A program made the translations under genes and the position numbers. Positions 33,101 through 42,403 of a stretch of DNA of 64,000 nt are shown here, one piece after another. Every line of letters begins with the position of its first letter. Within the stretch, counting starts at the first letter, position 1. The notes below the pieces were generated by a model. It did not search any database and was not told the DNA's origin. It saw only the letters and a list, made by a program, of their open reading frames with translations. The DNA lies in assembly GCF_001949145.1 (NCBI RefSeq), contig NW_019091373.1, positions 530,155-594,154 on the forward strand. Direction: 5' to 3'. The DNA is from Acanthaster planci (taxonomy: Eukaryota; Echinodermata; Asteroidea; Valvatida; Acanthasteridae).

Positions 33101-33254
33101 TCAACTACTGCTACACCTAGATGTTGACAGTCTAGGGCAGAGCATAGACTGGGGCACGCTCCTAATCTACACCTGTGCCAAGAGTTGCAAGGGAGTGTCT
33201 GCCTACCTGCCAGAGTTCCTGTGGAAGCAAGATGTTGCAGTATCAGACGAGTAA
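30104..33254 (+). CDS. PDCD2: Programmed cell death protein 2
   Basis: PDCD2 is a conserved cytosolic/nuclear protein with a MYND zinc finger, known as a chaperone-like factor for ribosomal protein uS5 (RPS2). Four exons: 30104-30641, 31094-31326, 32721-32837, 33093-33254. Phases join, giving 349 residues (human 344). The N-terminal half has [23 protein letters not shown] and [13 protein letters not shown]. The MYND finger is at about 137-174 (CEVCG, CAKC, YCCREH, HNKEC). An acidic linker has LFPEFEL. The C-terminal PDCD2_C domain has [19 protein letters not shown] and ends [12 protein letters not shown]. The start codon aligns with the human start. PDCD2 is convergent with TRPT1, and AATAAA at 33484-33489 suits its 3' end. 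Introns 1 and 2 carry a hairpin and a foldback element. Confidence 0.95.
30812..30910. repeat. Long hairpin in PDCD2 intron 1
   Basis: GCATGGGTGACTTTACACAATG (30835-30856) pairs with 30866-30887 over 22 bp with one mismatch, around a 9-nt loop. Pairing continues outward (ATAAGCCGTATCACAA against TTGCGATAAGGCTTAT) for about 45 bp per arm. It could be a palindromic MITE or a microRNA-like precursor. Confidence 0.65.
31609..32282. mobile_element. Foldback transposon in PDCD2 intron 2
   Basis: The left arm about 31611-31735 and right arm about 32146-32280 are inverted copies of roughly 125-135 bp. Shared words are AGTCTTGGGCCAAGA, GGCAGAACT, TTTCTATTGCACCC, TGACTTCATTTCACCAATCG and GGGAATCTCCTCC. 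Flanks ACGAAACG (left) and ACGAAACC (right) look like an 8-bp target duplication with one change. The 410-bp interior has a minus-strand open frame but no domain I recognise. An 8-bp duplication suggests a hAT or Mutator-like origin. Confidence 0.75.
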
Positions 33255-33483
33255 TAGGGTCAGATTTTGGCAGATCTTAGAGGCACCAGAGGGACCTGGT
33301 TGCCTGTCTCTGTCTCCTTTACGAAGTACAATGTACTCAAATCCAATGCAATCTACTGATCCACTGAGCTTTTATGTCAACCTTTCTTTGCTTGCCATCC
33401 TTGGTGTGACCCTTAATTAAGAAACACTGACAAAGCCTGTTAAAGCCCCAAATATTATAATGGTTGAATTGTATGAACCCGAG

Positions 33484-33489
33484 AATAAA
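33484..33489 (+). other. PDCD2 polyadenylation signal
   Basis: AATAAA, overlapping a second AATAAA, lies 230 nt after the PDCD2 stop and before the convergent TRPT1 3' end. Confidence 0.5.
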
Positions 33490-34460
33490 ATAAACACACT
33501 TTAAAAATGATGGCAATTTGTTTGGCTTCAAAAACCAGAACAATATGAACAGGATTGGATAGAAAGTAAGTTTGTTGTTGAGTTGACCTGGAGCATTTAT
33601 AGTTTATATGTACTCCCTTCACTGGTAATGGTTTTCGTCTGAATGGCAACCTCTTTGCTGCTTGTGTTGCCCTGCACGGCATGGGACGTCAAGCAATCCA
33701 TGACAAGAACTAGCCCAAAGCATCTCAGAGAGGCATGACACGACCTGTGACAGACAGTATGAAATGTATTAATTGGATGATGCAGTGTAAAAACCAGTGA
33801 GCCAGTTCGGTATTCCAGCAGCGCATGACCAAAATGAAGTGCATCCAAGGTTATTCGGACGCCTGTGCAAGGTCTGCTCTATCAGCGCGGCCCTATGCTG
33901 ACTCATATGTGTACTTTGTTCCTGAATGACGTTGCTTTTTTTGACATGCCTAATTGACTTGCTGTGATGTCACTCCATGATGACCTAAGAGTTACCGTGG
34001 TCTCAACATGGAACCAGAGATTGTCACAAGATTTCACTTCAAGGCATTTACTCATTGAAACAATGCTCTGCTCTCTCCGTGAGGACAACTCTAGTCTCCT
34101 GATGATGGCTACAGCACAGTATTAAATATGCTGAGACGGCCTCATGTTCCACTTAGTTCCTAGGAGGTTATTACATAGTGTAAACACAAGCTTCACTATT
34201 ATACCCCACTATGCTAAGTTTATACTAAATTTAGATCTGTTGGGATAAAAAGAGGAGTTGACAGTGTTTGGCTGTGCTCCAGAGGGTAAAATTAAGTTAA
34301 ACATCCAGACAACTAAGATCTGTATAGTCAGTTTATATGGCTGCACAAGAAACCTTGTGATGTGTGAACACTTCCAGTTGGTTCTATCTATTGAATTTGA
34401 TGCAGTAATATACTAATTTCAATGTCACGGTTGCTTGAAAAACTTCCATATCAAGTCAAA

Positions 34461-37400
34461 TCAAGTACATGACAATAACTCACGTGGATGAGTCTGCATT
34501 ACTTGCTTGAAGTATCTGGGATGAATCAAGCCGTTTTCGTCTCCTGGGCAAAGGATTACTCCATTTTTGGAGAGGAAAAATGACAAACCCCCTACAATGA
34601 GAAGGTAATGAGTCATTATGGAAATTATCTTCTTAAGAGAAGCTGTGCAGTGAACGTGCATCTCTACTTCACAGGATAGTAAAGGATGCTGTGACAAATA
34701 GGCAATTAACACTCAAATACTTTTGTTCACCGCTGGTCATCACTCTCGGGCTGATTTTATAGTATTCTCAACTCTTACCTTGCTAGAAAATTTGACAAGA
34801 AGTAATCAGTTCAAGACAAACCATCACATGAATTCCGCACTTAATTCATGTTCGAATACATGCGGAAATGCTTTTGTACTTGAAGATTTGAAGTTGAAAT
34901 AAAGTTCAGAGGTCCATTTGACATGTCTCTTTATGTTCTTAAACCTTTTCAGGATTAGCATCGTAGGTGCTACTTAAATATCTAAGAAATGTAAACAAGT
35001 GTTTCAGAAAATATGATAGCACAAGAAAATGCCAACACCACATTCAGAATATTACCTTGTAAGGCTTTTTCAAGGTTCAGGAAAATCATCAAATCACAGG
35101 AACGCCTCATTCCTGACAAGCAGATGAAATAAAACTCCAACATGATGGAACTGTGAATGGACTTTCTGAGCAACACTCTGTGAAAATTTGTTTAGTTTTT
35201 AATTTAAAGTTTATCGGCCAATGGGGAAATTTCAAATAGCGCATTAAAACGTGATTTTTCCTTGTGTTGCTAAGGAACGGCACTTTGACAAATAAGTTTC
35301 TTTGACTTGGATTTTAAAAATAAATTGCCCTCATTACCCTTCAAAATATTCTGCATCACTAAGCAACTCTAAGCAAAATATTAAAGACTGCGACGGATTA
35401 GCAGATTATTACTGGAAACATTTGTTACAGTAACCCAGTGACTACCAGCCTCACCCCGCCTACGCAGGGACCCAAGTATAAAAAAAATCTGCCACCAATT
35501 TTGGGTTAAGATTTAAACCCTGCATTTTCCCAGGCAATCAGTCTTAACATTTGCTGTTTGAGGTGGTGATGTGGCCTCCATTATCACTTACCACTTATCA
35601 CTCCATTCTCTCCTGGTTCTCCTTGTGCAAAATGGACATGGGTCCGTTTCATACGGCTCAAACCCTAACATAGATATGAAAGATATGAAGACAATTGCCA
35701 AGAGTGAATACAAATTGCCCATTTTGACTCTAACATTATCCAACAATTTTTGCTAAATGATGGCTGGTGCTTTGATGATAGAACCGAGTGCCTCATTGTT
35801 ATTTTCAATACATGAGATTCCTCAAATTAACAAAGATTCTTAATCTGGTGATCTGTATCTCTCTTCAATAAACCTGAGTTCTATAAAATCACACTACTTA
35901 TGAACCATCTCCAGTTTTTACCTGTAGCTTAATAGAGTCCCAGTTCTTGAGATAAGTACCATGAATGACTGTTGGATACTGTGTTGGATCAGTGATGGAC
36001 ACCAATTCCAAGTCTGGTAACTAAAATCAAGATTGTGCACAAAAACGTCATTCAAAATGTTGGTCATTAAAATGTCGGTCCTCTTGTATTTGGATTTCTT
36101 TTAAAGAAATTACAAAACACATCTATAAAATACATAACTTGTCTAGAGTTCACGCTATATCTGTACCTGACAGGGGTCTGTAACTTAGGTCAATGATGTG
36201 AGTCTTTGGTCTACTGCTGGAGTCTATGGCTTGGGTGTGTAAATTGGGTCTAGCCTCTGGGTCTGTGACTTAAATCTTACGGTATGTTCCGGTCATGGAC
36301 TTCAGTCAGTGGCTTGGCCTATGACGTGGCCTTGTAAATCAAGTATGACATAAGGGTTTGTGACTTGAATCTGTTAATCTGGTCACAGATCTGGGTCTCT
36401 AACTTGAGGCTGTGACTTTGGCCGATAAGTCAGGGCTGTGACTCGGGCTTAGGACGCGAGTCTGTGATGAATTAATCAAATCTCATACTTGAGTGTGGGA
36501 CTTGATTGCACAACTTCAGCATGTACATGTAAATCAAGCCCAGCAATCAGGTTTGAGCCGTTGCTGTTTGACTTTGGTTGGTTTGAGACTTCAGACGTTA
36601 AATCAAATCTTTGTCTGTGCTTGAAACATTGAGATACATGTACACTTTTATTGGCTGCCGTATGCAGAATCAGAAACTTGAGAAGGTAACTCGTGTCCAT
36701 CTGTAATAGGTCTGCCGCGTCACAGATCTTCAGCAGAGCAGTTGACACCCACCTGGAATGAGTGTCCCTGATTTGCACAGATCTGAAGTTTCTTTGAATC
36801 AGGGTGCTCTTTGAGGGAGAAGCGCTGCTTGTCATTACTGGTAACCACCCTCTTGATGTCACCCACAGTGAAATGACTGAACATCGGATGAGCTAAGAGA
36901 TCATCCACATTGATGAAGCCTCCTAAGGTAAAACAACAATCCCGAAATATGCTGGTAAATACATTGATAAAAGGCAAATGCATAAAGGTTGATTGAAACT
37001 TAGCCTACCCAATTCATTAAGTACAGGTATTACCAAATGTAAATTTTGGTCAATGCACCAATAAAAGAAATTTTCAATTCCTGTTTAAAACTTAACCAGA
37101 TTCAATAATCTAAAGAAATCAAATCAATGCAAAACTTGGGCTTAATACTGTAACTATCATAATCGAATGCAAGATACTGCAGAAAGCAAAGTACATGTAA
37201 AACTAAAGTATAGGGTTTTCAGGTCAAACATCCACATTACTAGGCGGAATATCAAATTAGGTATTTAAAATGTCAAAAGGCCAACCAAACGTCCACACAA
37301 TAGGATAAAATCCACCAAAAGTCCACCTGACCGCGTCGATATCACAATCGATAATTCACGCCACTAGGGAAATCAAACATCCACATAAAGAAAATTGTTA

Positions 37401-39103
37401 TGTACCCAAGTGACCACTGGTGCATAACTTCACTGATAGGTACATCAAACACAGCATTGGTCATTCAAATATCCCAAGCAAATGTTAGGTAGCTATCGTG
37501 TTGAAGACTCTAGAAGTTAAGCACAATGTGCCTTACTAGAAGATTCCTGACACTGGCAAGCAGTGACTTCACGATAGATGTAAAATTTCATTTAAAAATA
37601 ACTTTGGAATATTTTTTGAAATGGACATTAATTACCTCATGTAGAAGGCATTTCAAAGACTGATGTAAAGAAAGGAAATAAGCCTTAGTAACAATTGGTT
37701 TTAAAAATATGTACCAAGATTCTTGGGTGAAAGTATCATCTCAAATCCTGATCATTTCAAACATCCACTCATTTAAAATCACTATGTAACACTTGATTTC
37801 CCTAGTGGACGTTTGCTTTTTCTATGTAGATATTTGACCCATCCAGTGGACATCTGATTGACCTATTTGTATATTATGATACTTAGTGGAAATCTAAATG
37901 ACCGACTAGGACTCCACATCATATTCTTGACATATGATCTGTCTATGTTGATGATTACTGTACATGTGTGGATATCTGACATGAAAAACCTATAAATGGA
38001 CATCAAATGGAATAATGTTAATGGTTAATGTTGAATAAATACTAACCATCCTCTGAACAAGTGTCAATGTGTAATTTATCAAGAATAATGCCCTTTTGTC
38101 ACCCATCATCTTTATTCAAATTTCATCATGACCTTAATTTGCAAGCGTGGTGGAGATCAGAGTGAAATCCTTACAGTTATGTTGCACTGAAATACGACCA
38201 TCTTCAGAAACTCACAAATATCTGCAGGCTAGTGATCACATTCTGTCTCAGACTGATGAAGTACAGTAAGGATTAGGTTAGGACTGAAGATTTGGGTTAA
38301 TGTTGGTTGACAGAGGAGTAACTTTAAGGGCAGAGTACCAAAAAGAACAACACAATCCTACCTGAGTCAATATCAAAGCCAAGTTCCACTGCTTTGTGTC
38401 GAAGCACAAACGTCAGTTTCTTTGAGAGATGAACATCTCTACTCCTCTGCAAGACAATGCAAAACTCCCCAAAACATTAAAAGCCACTTTACCCGGTCCA
38501 TTTACTTCTTAAGTTGTATGCAGTAAGTTTCACTTTATTATATTAAAGATGTCGCCATAGAACCAAAGATAAAAGTTCTATATCTAGACATCAATAATTT
38601 GCCCTTTCAGTGGCTTACGATCAGAAAGTGATAAAATGTCCTGAAAAGTCTTATTGAGCAGGGAAAATGCTGAAGTCTTTAATTAGAAAACATGAGACTT
38701 TCAGATGCATAGAGTTTGCGTAAAGACTTCTACGGGTTTCTTCAGGCTTGCGAGAGTGCCCAAAGGGCACTTTTGAGGAATCCTTGGTGTTACTACCAGA
38801 AGTGATTAAGCCCCTTATAAATAATAATAGTATTAGTTGGTGTGATGTTTCCTGATGAATGCCTTGCCAACTACTGTACATGTTCATGATTCAGATTCAG
38901 TCATGGTTGGAAGTCACAGCCCAACCTGCGCCGATGTGTCACTGCCACGTATCCCAAAGAACTGTGGGGTACATGTACGTGGCAGCCCCAATTGTCATGC
39001 TTATATTCAGATATTGTGTCCATGAAAGGCACGATTTTTCTTCTTTGGCAAGCCTTTTAATCTCTGAACAAGTAGTAACCATGCTTACCTCTGATCTTGA
39101 CAT
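34461..39103 (-). CDS. TRPT1: tRNA 2'-phosphotransferase 1 (Tpt1/KptA family)
   Basis: The enzyme removes the internal 2'-phosphate left at tRNA splice junctions by fungal/plant-type ligation, transferring it to NAD+. Its animal role is less clear. Minus-strand exons: 39089-39103, 38362-38446, 36753-36922, 35922-36020, 35592-35664, 35056-35112, 34461-34591. Phases join to 209 residues (yeast about 230, human 253). Visible motifs are LSKKLTFVLRHK (Arg21-His22), NDKQRFSL (Arg67), ANQGHS, VIHGTYLKNWDSI, RTHVHFAQG, VISGMRRS (Arg150) and SKNGVILCPGDENG. Arg-His-Arg-Arg is the family's catalytic set, so the enzyme should be active. Exon 1 (MSRSE) is only 15 nt; it is chosen because it joins in phase and an in-frame TAA precedes it. 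A good donor, CAC|GTGAGT, near 34481 allows another C-terminus. Confidence 0.9.
36172..36470. repeat. Degenerate short tandem repeat in TRPT1 intron 3
   Basis: Variants of GGGTCTGTGACTT and its fragments follow each other at about 20-30-bp spacing across 300 bp (TCTGTAACTTAGG, GGTCTGTGACTTAAAT, GGCTGTGACTTTGGCC, GGGCTGTGACTCGGG). Similar GTGACTTG/CAAGTCAC words occur in the hAT-like remnants elsewhere in the window, so it may be the core of such an element. No terminal repeats were found. Confidence 0.5.
37209..37994. mobile_element. 786-bp MITE with subterminal ATCCAC words, TRPT1 intron 2
   Basis: The ends TATAGGGTTTTCAGGTCA (37209) and, read in reverse from 37994, TATAGGTTTTTCATGTCA match 16 of 18. 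Inside both arms the word (A/G)TCCAC recurs about every 25-40 bp in opposite orientations (AAACATCCAC, AACGTCCAC, and GTGGACGTTTG, GTGGACATCTG). The arms are therefore partly inverted over about 200 bp. TA at the tips could be the target duplication, as in Tc1/mariner types. No transposase is present. Confidence 0.65.
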
Positions 39104-40052
39104 CTCTTGATTCACTGAATGGGTGATGTCTGTTTACGCGATACGCGTCCCCTCACAAGTACACGTACACTATGCAACAAGTTGTACATGTGTTATGCAA
39201 CCAGTCACGGAAGTCGTGGGGTACCCGAAGTCTTGTCGATGTAAACAAAGAAAGTGCGCCCTCAAGAGACCAACTTGCAAAACAGGTCTTTACCAAAATC
39301 CGTCGTCTGTACATGTGCCATACCCACGTGAAAAAAAATACCTCATCTTTGTCCGACGTCCCTGTGGTTAAATACTCAGACTTTTCAGAATAAGGGTCAC
39401 AAGTGGAGCTAAAGCACAAGGGATAATCCCATTGTGCCCATCCCACCTTTATGCCCGAACTTTCCACTTTCCGAATAGCCACTTGATGTAGAAATGGGTA
39501 ATCCTTAATGTTTAAAATGATACTCAAACCTTAAAGATACACTCTTATTACATTGTAATGCACTCATACCAGCCAACCTCATGGTCAGAGCAACAGACCT
39601 TATTATGCAACACCTGCATAAAATCCCCATCATCTGATTGGTGGACCGTTGCTCATATGGCATTGCATTAGTTGTACCAACACACAGCACGTGCATAACA
39701 CGCACACAGAGTGCAAAAAATTAAACAAGCTCGGAATATCATGTCAGAAAATAAACAGATGGATTCACAGTCAGACAATCCTCGACTCCATGGGCTGTCT
39801 GCCATTCCGTCACTAGCCCCTGGTCATGTAGAATACGAAAATGACACTGATTGACCATTCAGGATGAATATACATGAACGTAAAGTCAGTTGCGTGTGTA
39901 TTTCAAAAGCTGCATGCTTGCGCCCACGTACATATACTCTTGCATGTCATGCACACAAAAATCTGCATCGCTCATAAACACGCTGACTAAAGTCCTAATT
40001 TAAACATCCCAAATAGTAGGATATTTTAATTATACAATACCAGGGGTTAGAT

Positions 40053-40087
40053 CGCGCAAGGCATGGTGGGAACCAACATGGCGCGGC
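40053..40087. promoter_or_regulatory. ZNF143-like plus YY1-like promoter motifs
   Basis: Read on the minus strand, 40053-40072 is TTCCCACCATGCCTTGCGCG, close to the ZNF143/THAP11 site (TCCCAGCATGCCnnGCG). Next to it AACATGGCGCGG (40075-40086) resembles a YY1 site (AAnATGGCGGC). Such pairs mark housekeeping promoters. It could be a distal TRPT1 start (with a 5' UTR intron) or the promoter of an unannotated plus-strand transcript. Confidence 0.4.
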
Positions 40088-40779
40088 AAGATCGTTCCCG
40101 TGGGAATGATGTTGCAGCTAGACAACTGCCAGTTTGAATTAGTTAATTAATCCAGCTGTACACAGAAAATCAAGAGACATGGACTTAAACAGGTGTTGTA
40201 TAAAACAATGAATAATTGAAAAATGTTAAAAGACACCTAAATCTAATCCACGCTACAGAATCTTTAAGCAGTGGCAGTGCTACATGGTGTCATGTGGGTG
40301 CAAGGCACCCACTGAAAAGTTGCTTGCACCCACAAAAATTTTGTCACATATTACGACAGGGCGATCATCTTTTTGTTTTATGACTCTGCATCACAATCCA
40401 GGAAGAAAGAAGGATCATTTGTACCCATGCGATTCTACCTTGCCCCACACTTGCATCCACAGCCGAGGTCTGGTGCCGCTACTGTCTTTAAGGTCCATAA
40501 AGGATCTATGCATTTGAAAGGAGGGAAGACTCATATCTTCTCCACAGATGTAGAGTCACAACTGTGAACTCTCTCCCTCAAGGAAAGTACAAAGTATCAA
40601 AGGCTTAGAGGATGCACAGGATGTAAGAGGAGTCTTACAGGACTTTTGGTTTGAACCAAACATCAATGTAGATTTTTACTATTCATCAAACCAATAATAT
40701 ATCCTGGCCATATGACTACCTCTACCTCTTGATCCCTTGACATTTTTATTATAATTTATAGCACAGCATCAGGCAAATT

Positions 40780-41295
40780 ATGACATACAACACACATTTC
40801 TCTTTACAAAAGTTATTACTTTTTGTAGATTCCCAATCTCATTTCCCCAATGACAAAACTGATTCTGGAATGGAGACATTGAACAAAAGGCAGACAAAGG
40901 CATTTCAAACAGGTTTTTGCACCATTTTAGACAATCCTCAAAACTTAAATTCTTGTACATTTCCCCTACTTACATTTCCAGAGCAACTTACAAAACTTAC
41001 TTTTTCTGAGTTTTTAACAGGAAGAAAGTTCAGTACAAAAAGTATTCATGATGCATTCACAATGTATACCATGCAAAGTGTGACTCGTTACAACAAAATA
41101 AGTGTGAAGTTGCATCCTGCTCTTTCCTATTTTGCAGGTTTAAAGTTGTATCGAAGTGGAAGTGAATTCTGGGGTTTTGTAATATTTGGAAAGAATAACC
41201 CGTTTCCAAATATTTTGAAGGATCATATGTTTAAAAATGTCATTTTCTCAGTAATTTTGAACATGGCTTTATTTGTGCCTAATCAGGAATGTTGA
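40780..41295 (+). CDS. Unexplained 171-codon open frame, antisense to NUP133 3' flank
   Basis: This is the longest open frame in the window not explained by a known exon or by N. It runs from ATG to TGA without an intron signal that I need to invoke. The product has no recognised domain; it is rich in Phe, Thr, Lys and Leu, with phrases such as FWGFVIFGKNNPFPN. There is no clear signal peptide. A chance frame in AT-rich DNA is the default reading. The promoter-like motif at 40053-40087 is 700 bp upstream on a compatible side. Confidence 0.15.
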   Translation: MTYNTHFSLQKLLLFVDSQSHFPNDKTDSGMETLNKRQTKAFQTGFCTILDNPQNLNSCTFPLLTFPEQLTKLTFSEFLTGRKFSTKSIHDAFTMYTMQSVTRYNKISVKLHPALSYFAGLKLYRSGSEFWGFVIFGKNNPFPNILKDHMFKNVIFSVILNMALFVPNQEC

Positions 41296-42403
41296 AACAA
41301 TGTCGTGAACAAAGACGTAAAGCTGCCAGAATAATGCCACATTGTCACCTTATACTTTTACCCTCAGTGTTCCATGTAAATGCCATTGGAGAGCTCTTTT
41401 CTGCAGAATTCAAATATACCAGTATCTCAATTTTCGAAAATTCTGACTTTAAGCTCATTTTGTGGTGACAGGTGACAAACGGTAGTCCTTTTCACTCAGT
41501 AAGTCCACAGAAAATTAAAGTAAATCTTGTTGCATAAAAGAATCACAATCAAAGCCTAAATATAATAAAATATAATCCTTCCAAGAAATTAATGTCTAAA
41601 TCCACTTCAAAAGCAGAAACTGAGTACATGTCGTAGAAAAGATTTCCTCCAATCGTCACGTAGTATTTGTGTTTTCCTGAACAAAACTATGTACAAATTG
41701 ATTGACTCATCTCTCAGCACGCATTGTGCAAGACACACTATCATTACAAACTAATAGCCCCCCCCCGGTCTACACAATAGAACAATTCATTAAGCTTTAA
41801 CCATGGTCTTTCAACCAATCACAGCTGTTAGCTATGTTCCACATGCAAGCACAGAAGTCTGACATGCTTGCACACCTACATGATGCACGCAGCTGCAGCG
41901 TGGCACTGAACAGAAGTATACATGTATGTCAATTGCCCATGTGAGCGCACAGTATACAAGGCTCAATGGATCAGTCTATTCCTGTATTGGGCTGTGGCCA
42001 ATTACACAGAGTTGCTGAGGATAAACATTTGCTAAGCACTGAAGATGCTAGCTCAGCAATAAACAGTAACCAACCAAAGTTTCATGCAATCTTCATTTTT
42101 GAGTGACTGGTTCCCCGCTGGTTTTGCCCAGCCCAAAAACTTGCTTGAGCCATGTCCAAATTGCTTGGCTGTGGCTTAAAGTAATGCACAACTCTTTGGG
42201 TAGTGGCTGTAGCTACTGTCATAGACTTGTGTGTTATTTCAAGCCGCAGCCAAATGATTCAGACATGGCTTCACCAAAATTTTCTGCTATTTGCCCTGGT
42301 CACAATGCCAAAGTGTCTCTACAACAGATCTTTTTTCTGAAAAACAGCTAGCTGCGACAACGCCAGATTTCCTCAAACAAATTGGAAGTTGGCGTGTTGT
42401 CTC

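Larger units (their letters stand above)
39104..42403. other. Interval between TRPT1 and NUP133
   Basis: This holds the TRPT1 promoter side and the NUP133 3' UTR (minus-strand AATAAA words appear as TTTATT at 41268 and 40745). It also contains a promoter-like motif pair at 40053-40087 and an unexplained plus-strand open frame at 40780-41295. No recognised gene was seen. Confidence 0.5.

Noticed and set aside
35505-35545. tRNA B-box-like word GGGTTTAAATCTTAACCC (reverse strand)
   Set aside because: No A box at a suitable distance and no cloverleaf; it is better read as a chance or very decayed SINE trace.
36476-36862. 128-codon minus-strand frame over TRPT1 exon 3
   Set aside because: It is out of frame with the conserved TRPT1 reading; the true exon 36753-36922 is in another frame.
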